The position numbers were made by a program, and so were the translations under genes. Below the pieces are notes generated by a model, which was given only the letters and a program-made list of their open reading frames with translations, had not been told where the DNA came from and searched no databases. Below, piece after piece: positions 50,861 through 58,623 of a DNA stretch of 64,000 nucleotides. The stretch comes from Natrinema saccharevitans (GTDB lineage: Archaea > Halobacteriota > Halobacteria > Halobacteriales > Natrialbaceae), in contig NZ_LWLN01000003.1 of NCBI RefSeq assembly GCF_001953745.1, positions 1-64,000 on the forward strand, read 5' to 3'. Every line of letters begins with the position of its first letter. The first letter of the stretch is position 1.

Positions 50861-51211
50861 CTACGCTGGCACCTCCGTTTCGGGGAGGATTCGTATTTCT
50901 GGGCGGTCGCCGTCCTCCGGAACCCACCGCGTCCCGCTTTCGGGTTGATCGTCGGCGGGTTCGTAGGTCGTCTCTTCGTCGGGCTCGTCAGCCGGGTAGG
51001 CGGAAACCGATCTGAGACCGCTTTCGGAGTAGGAGACGAGAATCCGTGTGTTCTCGTCGTTGCGGATCTCGTACTCGGAGAAGGCAGCGTCCTCGCCACC
51101 GTCGCCGTCACCGGCTCGAGCGAGTTCGTCGCCGTACAGAACCGCGTAGTCCGGCTGGTCACCGGTCGTTTTCAGGCAGCCGTGAACGGTCTGCGTTTCG
51201 GGGTCGGACAT
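50861..51211 (-). CDS. Small acidic protein with E-V-P-A tail
   Basis: A 116-residue protein, acidic, with one Cys (C12) and no motif. The last codons (GAGGTGCCAGCGTAG) carry the Shine-Dalgarno for the gene beginning at the next base (50860). Confidence 0.55.
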   Translation of the reverse strand: MSDPETQTVHGCLKTTGDQPDYAVLYGDELARAGDGDGGEDAAFSEYEIRNDENTRILVSYSESGLRSVSAYPADEPDEETTYEPADDQPESGTRWVPEDGDRPEIRILPETEVPA

Positions 51212-52120
51212 CTATGCGGTCACCTCCGCCTGCGTCGTCTCGGCGCGTTCGACCACTTCGATCTCGCCGATGTACTCCCGGTCCGACCGCCACTCGAGTT
51301 CGGGGTACTGCGAGTCGCCGTTCTCGATCTTGATCCGGTAGTCGGTGCCGTTGCCCGACAGGAATACGCAGTCGTATCCCCCAACACCGATTTGGGTCGT
51401 CTCCGCTCGCGGGACGACCGTCAGCGGCCGGTCCCGATCATTGACCCGGACTCGGTCGCCGTCCGAGAGACTACGAAGCGTCTGGTTGATCGCCTTGGCT
51501 TCCATCCGGTTGTCCTCGCGTTCCTCGACCGGCAGCTCGTGACACTCGCCGCGAGCGTAGGCGACCGTCTCCTCGTCGAGCGCGTCGGCCTCGAGGACGA
51601 CCGTGCCGGGGAACCCGAGGTGGAGTTCGTTCAGTGGGGCACAGCCCTGCGTCGTCTCGAAAACGCTCTCGGGGTAGGCCATACTGCCGCATTTCCGTGG
51701 CTTCGAGTTCTCCGGGTTCCCGGTGATCTGGTAGCTGTGGCCGGGATGCCACGCCCCGACGAGGAAGATCGGATCTCGGAACTCGCCAGCGACGTCGTCG
51801 GCGTAGTCCTGGTACTCGTCGTAGGAGAGAACAGCAGGTTCGGTCTCGTCGACATACTCCGACGGGAAGACGCCCGTCGCTGCAAGGCGGTGGTCGGCGG
51901 CCTCGAGGCCGGTCGTGCCGGTCTCGTCGGCGAACAGTTCCGCTGGATAGACGAACTCCCCGAGTTGCTTGAGGTGTTCGTCGTCCTCGTAGCGAGTGCC
52001 CGCGTGCCGCCCGACGAGGTCGCCGAGAACGATCGCCCGATCGGGCTTGGCCTCGGCCATCTTGTCGATCTGCTCAGCGAAGTTTTCGGGCGTATAGACC
52101 CGAATTACGGTGTCGGACAT
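51212..52120 (-). CDS. Large acidic protein of the early-type array
   Basis: A 302-residue protein starting MSDTVIRVYTPENFAEQIDK. Its C-terminal half (GDRVRVNDRDRPLTVVPRAE, SDREYIGEIEVVERAETT) is beta-rich. Two cysteine groups (near C143 and C159) may bind metal. The tail E-V-T-A ends in the next gene's Shine-Dalgarno. Confidence 0.55.
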   Translation of the reverse strand: MSDTVIRVYTPENFAEQIDKMAEAKPDRAIVLGDLVGRHAGTRYEDDEHLKQLGEFVYPAELFADETGTTGLEAADHRLAATGVFPSEYVDETEPAVLSYDEYQDYADDVAGEFRDPIFLVGAWHPGHSYQITGNPENSKPRKCGSMAYPESVFETTQGCAPLNELHLGFPGTVVLEADALDEETVAYARGECHELPVEEREDNRMEAKAINQTLRSLSDGDRVRVNDRDRPLTVVPRAETTQIGVGGYDCVFLSGNGTDYRIKIENGDSQYPELEWRSDREYIGEIEVVERAETTQAEVTA

Positions 52121-52882
52121 CTACGCCGGCACCTCCGATGCACCCTCGAGGCGGTCGTGATCGACGCCGTAGATCCGCACGTCGATGTCTTTGAGTTCGA
52201 CTGTCCGCGAGTCGAGATAGTCCTCGTACTCTTGGTCAGGGTCGACCGACCGGAGGAACGGGTCGCCGTTCTCCGGCTTTGGAACCACGATCTCGTAGTC
52301 CCAGTTCGCGAACGACGTGCCCGCTTTCAGAACGTACACGCCGCGTCCGTCTTCGGTCAGTTCCTGGGGTTGGTTCACGATTTCGGCCGTGCGACCGTCG
52401 CCGACCCACAGTTCGATCCCGCCGTCGATCTCGGCCATGATCGGCAGCCGCTCGCGAAGGTCGGCATCGGGGTCGTACTCGTCAGGGAGCCACTCGGGAG
52501 ACCGCTCGAGAACGCAGTTCGCGAGGTCGTCGATCGCGTAGTGGGTCCGCTCACCATCGATGTCGAGTACTTCCAGATCATGAACCACCGCATACGCCGA
52601 GTTCGGGTCATGCGATAGCTCGAGTTCAAGGCGATCAGGGACTCCGCAGCCCACCACGTCAACGTCGCGAACGTCGACCGCCACGGTTCGGGCCTGTTTT
52701 GGGTCCTCGGCAATGCCGCCGTCGTCGTCTTCGACCGACTTGACGCGACCAGTGGCGTCGATGAACGGGCCCTCGTAGACCTGTATCTCGAGGTCGATAC
52801 GGTCGCCCTGTTGGGCTTCCGCGAGCACGTCGCCCGGGCTGAATCCCGATTCGGCGTGCGGGCCGATGGTTTCGAGCGACAT
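52121..52882 (-). CDS. Unknown acidic protein
   Basis: A 253-residue protein with regular beta segments (DRIDLEIQVYEGPFIDATGR, SFANWDYEIVVPKP). No known motif. It carries the E-V-P-A tail. It belongs to the five-gene block 50.1-53.3 kb sharing these tails. Confidence 0.55.
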   Translation of the reverse strand: MSLETIGPHAESGFSPGDVLAEAQQGDRIDLEIQVYEGPFIDATGRVKSVEDDDGGIAEDPKQARTVAVDVRDVDVVGCGVPDRLELELSHDPNSAYAVVHDLEVLDIDGERTHYAIDDLANCVLERSPEWLPDEYDPDADLRERLPIMAEIDGGIELWVGDGRTAEIVNQPQELTEDGRGVYVLKAGTSFANWDYEIVVPKPENGDPFLRSVDPDQEYEDYLDSRTVELKDIDVRIYGVDHDRLEGASEVPA

Positions 52883-53278
52883 CTACGCACGCACCTCCAC
52901 ATCCTCGTTTTCGTCCGCCTCATAGTCCGGGTGGACGGTTCGGGGGAGATCGGACAGCCCCTCGAGTTCGTCCACCGAGAGCGGGACCTTGTACTCGAGC
53001 CCGCCGGTCTGGATTTCGATGCTCCACGGGTCGTCGGCTTCCGGCGGCGCGGCCTCGAGTGCGATCCGTCCGCCCTCGAGTTTGCGTGCCTCCGGTTTGC
53101 CGACCCTCGCAGTCTCTGTGACGAGCTGCAGAACACGGCGGAACTCCTCGCGAGACAGTCGGAGTTCGGCGAACGAGTACTCCGTCGCGACCTGGATGCG
53201 GGCGGGAAAGTCGTCGTCGGAGTTGGTCAGCACCGGGCCCTCAGCGTTGTAGTCGGCGTCTACCGGGTAGACGCTCAT
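52883..53278 (-). CDS. Unknown protein with E-V-R-A tail
   Basis: A 131-residue protein: SYPVDAD-like N-terminus, strand region (ELRLSREEFRRVLQLVTETA is helical), then beta segments (PWSIEIQTGGLEYKVPLSVD). Its start overlaps the PadR stop by four bases (ATGA), so it is the first gene translated from the PadR transcript. Confidence 0.55.
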   Translation of the reverse strand: MSVYPVDADYNAEGPVLTNSDDDFPARIQVATEYSFAELRLSREEFRRVLQLVTETARVGKPEARKLEGGRIALEAAPPEADDPWSIEIQTGGLEYKVPLSVDELEGLSDLPRTVHPDYEADENEDVEVRA

Positions 53279-53595
53279 GCCGATCCCCCCGTGTCGAACC
53301 GCTCGCTCTCCCAGCCCTGTTTGCGGGCCAGCAGCGCCTCGCCGCGCGAGGTCAGCAGGTACTCGTTCGTCCGCTTGTCGCGTTCACGTTTCTCGACGAG
53401 ACCCCAGTCGACCAGCTTATCGAGGTTCGGGTACAGCCGGCCGTGGTTGATCTCGGTCTCGTAGTAGTCCTCGAGTTCGGTCTTGATGTTCAGCCCCATG
53501 ACCGGTTCTCGCGCAGCGATCACGTAGAGTGCGTTCCAGCGGAAGTCGGTCATGTCCTGTGCGGTCTGTCCTGGCGTCGGATTGGCTTGCGCCAT
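53275..53595 (-). CDS. PadR-family transcriptional regulator
   Basis: A 106-residue protein with the PadR winged helix: RWNALYVIAAREPVMGLNIK, then EDYYETEINHGRLYPNLDKL and VDWGLVEKRERDKRTNEYLL. PadR proteins bind palindromic operators and sense small ligands or stress. It heads the minus-strand operon running to about 48.3 kb and has a TATA-like stretch (about 53610-53623) upstream, so it probably autoregulates that operon. Confidence 0.82.
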   Translation of the reverse strand: MAQANPTPGQTAQDMTDFRWNALYVIAAREPVMGLNIKTELEDYYETEINHGRLYPNLDKLVDWGLVEKRERDKRTNEYLLTSRGEALLARKQGWESERFDTGGSA

Positions 53596-53685
53596 ACGAC
53601 AGAAAACACAGATAAGATACTTGAACCGCGAAGGCGACAGACGGGGTTTCAGAATGCGACTTCTGATAAATGTAGATCGAGGGAG

Positions 53686-54048
53686 TTACCGACCAATCCC
53701 CGCTTCGCGTTGGACGTCTCTTATACAAGAACCATACTGAAGAGTTGCAGCCTGATGGGTTAGCTGTCCAGGGATTTTACCGGAATTATGCCATTCAACC
53801 ATTCGCTCTCCGGAGCCACGGCATTTGGAGTAGTCCGCTTCTATAGTTGGCCCATCGTTGGAGTCATCACCAATATCGATCCCCGAATTATCAACGCAGG
53901 TTTCGCTTGGATGCGGAGTGTGTTGTGCATAACTATTCTCACACTCCATATTGTCGAGTGGTTGTGCAACTGCCGACCCGGAAGCAACGGCCACAAAGCC
54001 GACCAAAGCCAGCGCTGTTAACGCGGTGAGTTGCCAGCGTTTGTTCAT
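53686..54048 (-). CDS. Secreted cysteine-containing protein
   Basis: A 120-residue protein with a signal peptide (about residues 1-28, ending S-G-S-A-V-A-Q). The mature part has four cysteines (near residues 36, 51, 77 and 108), enough for two disulfides. Composition is more AT-rich than its neighbours. A GATAAGG TATA-like element is about 27 bases upstream of the ATG. The fold may be that of a small secreted toxin or inhibitor, which is inference. Confidence 0.55.
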   Translation of the reverse strand: MNKRWQLTALTALALVGFVAVASGSAVAQPLDNMECENSYAQHTPHPSETCVDNSGIDIGDDSNDGPTIEADYSKCRGSGERMVEWHNSGKIPGQLTHQAATLQYGSCIRDVQREAGIGR

Positions 54049-54477
54049 GGTTTTCAGTTCGAGCCTGTGGACGCCTTATCATCGGTAGCTAGCCGACACC
54101 TTGGTTTCCCAAGGGAGAGGCCGTACTGTGTCCAGCACCCACATAATAGATTTAGGAACCGGACAACTTGACGCGAGGGCACGCTATCGAGTCCACATCT
54201 CGAACTGAATAGACAGTAGTTAGTTTTGTAGATAAACGTTCTCTATAACTATAATTAATGGACTAGAATATACTAGGTGTCATAATATATTGTCTGGGAA
54301 AACAAACTACCGTCAGATGGGAAGAGAAACAAACAGCGCTTGCAGTACTCACTGCCACTGTCGAATTGCCCAGTCACGACCGCGAGGTCGGTCGCGTTTC
54401 GACTGTTAGAAACATATAGCCGCCCTCCCCAACGGTGATCTGCTCGCAGTCGTGGTCTGGGAATCGGTACTCATCGG
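54049..54477. other. AT-rich gap with inverted repeat near its right end
   Basis: A 429-base gap with a very AT-rich core (about 54200-54300). CGACC-GCGA-GGTCG near 54375-54400 is a perfect small inverted repeat after the gene to its right, likely a terminator. No convincing gene. A minus-strand reading near 54380-54470 encodes DEYRFPDHDCEQITVGEGGY and more, but has no start. Confidence 0.4.
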
Positions 54478-54675
54478 TTATCGCGCCTCGTCTAAGTCCA
54501 CGAATCCGTCGCCGCTCGCGGCGAGCCACGTTTGGGTCATCGCCGCTACGCTGCTAGCGTCGAAGATTGCGAACTCGTCGGGGTAGTCGTCGTTCTCGAC
54601 GTGGGCCGATTTGAAGCGAGGCGCGGCTCGGGACACCAACTCGGAAGAGTCGGGGACAGAACTACTCAAGATCAA
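54478..54675 (-). CDS. Small conserved-type haloarchaeal protein
   Basis: A 65-residue protein with DEFAIFDASSVAAMTQTWLA, a pattern I associate with small haloarchaeal proteins of unknown role. The only in-frame start near the left end is a TTG overlapping the previous gene; a GTG further in is possible. Coding is continued in a different frame downstream, so a frameshift cannot be excluded. Confidence 0.4.
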   Translation of the reverse strand: MILSSSVPDSSELVSRAAPRFKSAHVENDDYPDEFAIFDASSVAAMTQTWLAASGDGFVDLDEAR

Positions 54676-55222
54676 CCACCTCGGCTAACTGCTCGCGCGA
54701 CCACCTGCGGTCGCCCCGATAGGCCGCCTCCAGGCGTGTGCGAACTTCGCGCCGGGCCGCCTCGAGGCCCAGCGCCATGCCGCGGTGGAGATCGTCGTCG
54801 CGATCGGCGTGGTCCTCTGCCCACTCCCCGAGTTCGTTCAGGACCGCAGGGATCACCGCCGCCCGGTGTTCGTCCTCGTAGTCCTCTCGAGCGCGGATAG
54901 CCGCGGAGAGGTCGTCGCGATCGGGCAGGTCGACCTCGTAGTACGTCTCGCCCTCGATCGTCACCCGACGGGCGTACATGGCCCCGACCGGCGCGTAGTT
55001 TCGGAAAGTGATCTCAGCACGGCCAGCCGCTGCGGAGGTATCCGTCGGAATCGAAACGCCGAGGTAAGCCGCGTAGATGTCGGTATCAACCTGCTCGATC
55101 GCGTGGACGTAGACTGCGTTTCCAAGCCGGAAGTTCGCGATCCCGCGAAGGTTCTCGAGGTCGGCGATCACCGGCGGGTCGCCCCGGATGTCGACGTGTT
55201 CCGGTGGTTCGGTGTCGGTCAT
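54662..55222 (-). CDS. Unknown soluble protein
   Basis: A 186-residue protein starting at the ATG ending at 55222 (MTDTEPPEHVDIRGDPPVIA). It has a helical middle and a C-terminal HTH-like stretch (GDRRWSREQLAEVVDLE). No family recognised. The start overlaps the stop of the zinc protein upstream. Confidence 0.55.
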   Translation of the reverse strand: MTDTEPPEHVDIRGDPPVIADLENLRGIANFRLGNAVYVHAIEQVDTDIYAAYLGVSIPTDTSAAAGRAEITFRNYAPVGAMYARRVTIEGETYYEVDLPDRDDLSAAIRAREDYEDEHRAAVIPAVLNELGEWAEDHADRDDDLHRGMALGLEAARREVRTRLEAAYRGDRRWSREQLAEVVDLE

Positions 55223-55434
55223 TCTAACACCTCGGCCGGTTCGTCCTTCCGCAGGAACCCGATCGACTCGCCACAGTCCGAACACTCGCCGAAGGCCTCT
55301 TTCGCCGTCTCGACGAGCGTATCGACGGCATCCTCGCGGCCTTCGCTCTCGATGTTGAACCGCTGGCAGCCGTTCGGACAGCCGGCCACGACGACCGCTT
55401 CCTTCCGGTCGGTACCGAGTCGGTGACCCGTCAT
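55219..55434 (-). CDS. Zinc-ribbon protein (71 aa)
   Basis: A 71-residue protein with C-P-N-G-C near residues 19-23 and C-S-D-C near 51-54, a four-cysteine zinc ribbon. Overlaps both neighbours, ATGA-style. Confidence 0.6.
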   Translation of the reverse strand: MTGHRLGTDRKEAVVVAGCPNGCQRFNIESEGREDAVDTLVETAKEAFGECSDCGESIGFLRKDEPAEVLE

Positions 55435-56060
55435 TCCGAATCGGCCTCCTCGAGGTCGGCGGCAGCGTCGATCGCCGCCTCGAGAGTCGCCTTTACGTTG
55501 CCCCAGTTCTCGTTTCGGGCCTCGGTGACGACCGTTTGCAGGTCTCGCGAGAGTCGGTCGTCGTCGATTGTTCGCGGGTCGTAGACCTCGTCGTAGGCTT
55601 GCCACGCCTCCGAGAGATCGGTCAACCACGACCGCTGGTTTTCCGTCAGCCCGTGGCGTTCGACCTGCTCAGCACCATAGGTATCCGGCGTCGCGTACAG
55701 GTACTCAGTGCGATTCTTCTCGAGGAGTTGCATCGCCAGAGAGTACACCGGCCCGTCGTAGAGTTCATCGAAGCGGTCGGCGTGGTCTCTGGTGATCTCG
55801 CGAGGCATCGTCCGCCCGTGGCCGTCGCGACGAGCGATGATCGCCTGTTCCACATTCGCGATCGCCCGGTTCGTGTTCGCGAGCGTCTTACACAGGTCGG
55901 AATGGGCCATCCGAAGCGACCCAATCGGGGTCGCATTCGACTCGACCCCAGCAAGTTGGGAGACGGCTTTCGCGGCACGTTCGTTCATCTCCGCGACACG
56001 GCGCTGGGCGTACTCGAGGTCCTGTTGGTCGTCGTCGGTATCTGTCTCGGTTTCGCTCAT
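55431..56060 (-). CDS. Helical, coiled-coil-type acidic protein
   Basis: A 209-residue protein with long helices (EYAQRRVAEMNERAAKAVSQ, LEKNRTEYLY, AWQAYDEVYDPRTIDDDRLS). Its end overlaps the next gene by four bases. No domain recognised. Confidence 0.55.
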   Translation of the reverse strand: MSETETDTDDDQQDLEYAQRRVAEMNERAAKAVSQLAGVESNATPIGSLRMAHSDLCKTLANTNRAIANVEQAIIARRDGHGRTMPREITRDHADRFDELYDGPVYSLAMQLLEKNRTEYLYATPDTYGAEQVERHGLTENQRSWLTDLSEAWQAYDEVYDPRTIDDDRLSRDLQTVVTEARNENWGNVKATLEAAIDAAADLEEADSE

Positions 56061-56152
56061 TGATCCAAAGGGTCGTCGTCGGTCTCTCGGTCTTCGAGCT
56101 GTGCGATCGCGACGGCAACGTCTTCCGGCGTCGCTTCGGGAAGGTCGCTCAT
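56057..56152 (-). CDS. Micro-ORF (31 aa)
   Basis: MSDLPEATPEDVAVAIAQLE then DRETDDDPLDQ, an acidic helix. Its start overlaps the preceding stop and its stop overlaps the next start (ATGA at both ends). It is good evidence that tiny coupled genes in this element are real. Confidence 0.55.
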   Translation of the reverse strand: MSDLPEATPEDVAVAIAQLEDRETDDDPLDQ

Positions 56153-56856
56153 GCTCTCACCTGCCGTTTCTCGCGACCGGCCGTCTCGTCGATCAGTGCC
56201 TTGTCATCGGTCTCGAGGTCCAGTTCGTCGGGGTCCATCGCTGCGAGGCGCTCCTGCGACCGTTCCTCGTGGAATCCGAACTGGTGGAGCCGGTAGGCGA
56301 TCGTCTCCGAGGTGACCGCGCCGTCGCAGGCCCGTTCGGCGATCTCACTCGTCGACCAGTCGCGCTCGCAGTAGAGTTCGTGCAGCGCGCGGTAGTCGTC
56401 CGCGGGCTCGAGTACGCCGGCGCGTCGGAGGCGGTCGGCCACCTCCGACCGGGAGAGATCACCCGCGAGGTCGGTCGCGATCTCGATCGGGAACTTGCCC
56501 TGGTCTTCGTAGAACGCCGCGAGTTCGGCAGTCGACCAGTCGGTGCTGCCAGTCAGCGTCGTCTGGCCGGCTTCCGCGTCGTCTGCGGAGAGTTCGTCCG
56601 GGCGGGAGTCGCTCTCGGCTGCTGGCCGCGGGAACGACCGGACCGTGAAGTCCTCGAGCGTCGCGGTCGCGGCCGTCGACGAGTCGGTGGTCGTCTCGGT
56701 GTCGGTATCGCTGGCGTCGACGTCGTCGGGGATCGCCCCGGGAGCAAACGCCGCCAGCGTCGCGTCGCCGGCGTCGGTCGCCGGTTCGAGCAGGTGGGCG
56801 GTCGGGAGTGGGCGGTCGTCGGTACTGTGCGTGCGTGATCGGGTGTGGGTCGACAT
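56149..56856 (-). CDS. Regulator with several HTH-like segments
   Basis: A 235-residue protein, start at the ATG ending at 56856 after AGGTGAG (an ATGA-coupled ATG ending at 56919 would add 21 residues). The N-terminal 90 residues are disordered and Asp/Thr-rich. The C-terminal half repeats D-W-S-T-A/S-E-I/L (STDWSTAELAAFYEDQGKFP, CERDWSTSEIAERACDGAVT), which are two or three helix-turn-helix-like units that could contact DNA. Tail R-Q-V-R-A. Confidence 0.58.
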   Translation of the reverse strand: MSTHTRSRTHSTDDRPLPTAHLLEPATDAGDATLAAFAPGAIPDDVDASDTDTETTTDSSTAATATLEDFTVRSFPRPAAESDSRPDELSADDAEAGQTTLTGSTDWSTAELAAFYEDQGKFPIEIATDLAGDLSRSEVADRLRRAGVLEPADDYRALHELYCERDWSTSEIAERACDGAVTSETIAYRLHQFGFHEERSQERLAAMDPDELDLETDDKALIDETAGREKRQVRA

Positions 56857-56915
56857 ATTGGTCTCACCTGGATTTCGGGGTCCCTTTCGGGAGCGGCGGC
56901 CACTGTCGCGGGTAC

Positions 56916-57242
56916 TCATCGGTCGGTACCTCCATCGGTGCGGGCTCGGTCCCAAACCGGGCTTGCCGTCGCCTCGGCGGCCGGGAGCGTCGTTTCGTAG
57001 GCCGTCGTCGGGCCGTGTTCGGGATCGAGCCGAACGGTTTCGGTCACGACGCCGATCTCCTGCAGGTCGTTCAGGGCCCGGTAGACCGTCGGCCGCGAGT
57101 ACTCGAGGGCGTCCTCGAGGTCGTCAGCAGTTGCCGGGCCGTCAGCGCGGTCAATCGCGACATAGTACTCGGCCCGGTTCGGCGCGACGAACGCCAGCGC
57201 GTCGGGCAACTCGCCAGCGCCGGTGAACTCGTCGACGTTCAT
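56916..57242 (-). CDS. Winged-helix regulator
   Basis: A 108-residue protein with a wHTH (GPATADDLEDALEYSRPTVY, then RALNDLQEIGVVTETVRLD), similar to TrmB/ArsR-type archaeal regulators. It is coupled to the micro-ORF upstream and to the HTH-rich gene downstream. Confidence 0.68.
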   Translation of the reverse strand: MNVDEFTGAGELPDALAFVAPNRAEYYVAIDRADGPATADDLEDALEYSRPTVYRALNDLQEIGVVTETVRLDPEHGPTTAYETTLPAAEATASPVWDRARTDGGTDR

Positions 57243-57337
57243 CGCAGATCACCGCCGTAGATGATCGCGACGACCGCGACCCCGAGGCGGCGGGCCGCGA
57301 CATGGGAACAGGCCGGGAGGCGGACGCGCCGGATCAT
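57239..57337 (-). CDS. Small hydrophobic micro-ORF (32 aa)
   Basis: MIRRVRLPACSHVAARRLGV then AVVAIIYGGDLR, an amphipathic, basic peptide with a short hydrophobic part. It is coupled at both ends by ATGA, which argues it is translated. Confidence 0.45.
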   Translation of the reverse strand: MIRRVRLPACSHVAARRLGVAVVAIIYGGDLR

Positions 57338-58623
57338 CGGTCGGGTCCCTCCTCGTCGGACGCGCAGTCGTCACAGACGTACAGCGGGCCGGCCGGGACA
57401 CCGCCGATGGTCACCTGCACGACCTCGGTCGCGGGGGCGTCCTCACAGTCCTGACACTGTTGGTCCTCGAGTAGGCCGCCGTCGGTCGCGACCGGCTGGC
57501 CGTCCTCGAGCGGTCGCGTGTTCGTCCCGCCGCAGTGCCCACAGACGATCGGCGTCGTCTCGTCGTCACGGTCGTCGTACAGCAGCGCGAGTTTCATCTC
57601 GCAGTCCTCGCAGTAGTGCGTGTGTTCCTGTCCGCCATCGGTCGCGACCTCCTGCTCGTCGTCTACTTCGTCTGGTTCGCCGACGTAGCAGGCGATACTC
57701 GCGTTCTCCGGGTCGCCGGCCCACACGTTGAGACAGTCGTCGCAGCCGTAGTAGCCGGCACGTTCCTCGCGAAACGTCAGACAGCCACAGACCGGGCAGC
57801 CGTCGTTTCGGAGGTCGACGCCGTCGTACTCCGGTGGCACCGGCGTCCCGGCGTGGTCGACGGGTTGATCGTCGGTCTCGAGCGTGGGGAGTTCCGTCCC
57901 GCCGTCGGTCGCAAGCCGATCGTCGATCGTCTCGCAGTCGGTGTCGTGGTGGCGCGGACAGAACTCGGACTCGCCGTCGGTCCGACGGACTGGGTTCGAA
58001 CACCGCTCGCCGGCGTTGGTGATCGCGCGGCACTGCGAGCGCGTGAACGTGTAGTCCTCGCTGGTCTCCGAGTCGTCGTCAGACTCGAGCGTGTCGCCGC
58101 CGAGGGTCTGCTGGGCCGTCTCGTTGCCGCCGTCGCAGCGGTACTGCTCGGGATCCTCGGCGATCTGCTCGAGATACTCGTCGTCGGCGTCGGCCAGCGT
58201 CTGGTTCACGACGCTGGTGTGGCCGCTGTCCTCGCGGGTCTCGCCTTCGCGGAGCGAGACACCGTCGTCGGCGTCGTCGCCGATTACGTCGGCCCACGGG
58301 TCCGGGATCGACTCGGGATCGATCGCCGCCCGGCAGTCCGCACAGACCGACTCGTGGTCGAGTGCGTGATGCGAGTGGGTCACGTCTTCCGCGGGGAAGT
58401 CGTCGAACCCGTCTCCGCAGGCGAAGTCGTAGTGGAAACCGTCGAACTCAATCGAAGCGTGCCACGTGCCGTTGACGCAGATCCACGCGCCAACCCCGTC
58501 GCCCGCGGTCGTCTCGAGCGGCGTCGACGGCTCGTAGGTGTCACGAGCCTCGCGCTCGCAGTCCGTACAGAGGCGGCGATTCGGGCCTGTTCCCTGGCCG
58601 CATTGGCGGCACTTCCGAGGCAT
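57334..58623 (-). CDS. Multi-zinc-finger protein
   Basis: A 429-residue acidic protein with at least six cysteine pairs: C-R-Q-C and C-T-D-C near the N-terminus, C-A-D-C near 110, C-R-A-I region, C-P-V-C near 281 with C-D-D-C, C-E-D-C near 345, C-G-H-C near 372, C-Q-D-C near 398 and C-D-D-C near the end. The repeated A-T-D-G-G (four copies) between units suggests duplicated modules. It may scaffold protein-protein or DNA contacts. It starts right after the HTH/DnaJ-zinc gene. Confidence 0.7.
   Translation of the reverse strand: MPRKCRQCGQGTGPNRRLCTDCEREARDTYEPSTPLETTAGDGVGAWICVNGTWHASIEFDGFHYDFACGDGFDDFPAEDVTHSHHALDHESVCADCRAAIDPESIPDPWADVIGDDADDGVSLREGETREDSGHTSVVNQTLADADDEYLEQIAEDPEQYRCDGGNETAQQTLGGDTLESDDDSETSEDYTFTRSQCRAITNAGERCSNPVRRTDGESEFCPRHHDTDCETIDDRLATDGGTELPTLETDDQPVDHAGTPVPPEYDGVDLRNDGCPVCGCLTFREERAGYYGCDDCLNVWAGDPENASIACYVGEPDEVDDEQEVATDGGQEHTHYCEDCEMKLALLYDDRDDETTPIVCGHCGGTNTRPLEDGQPVATDGGLLEDQQCQDCEDAPATEVVQVTIGGVPAGPLYVCDDCASDEEGPDR

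Noticed and set aside
50747-52618. 623-residue plus-strand frame opposite the E-V-x-A gene block
   Set aside because: The coupled minus-strand genes with Shine-Dalgarno sequences at each junction explain the region far better.
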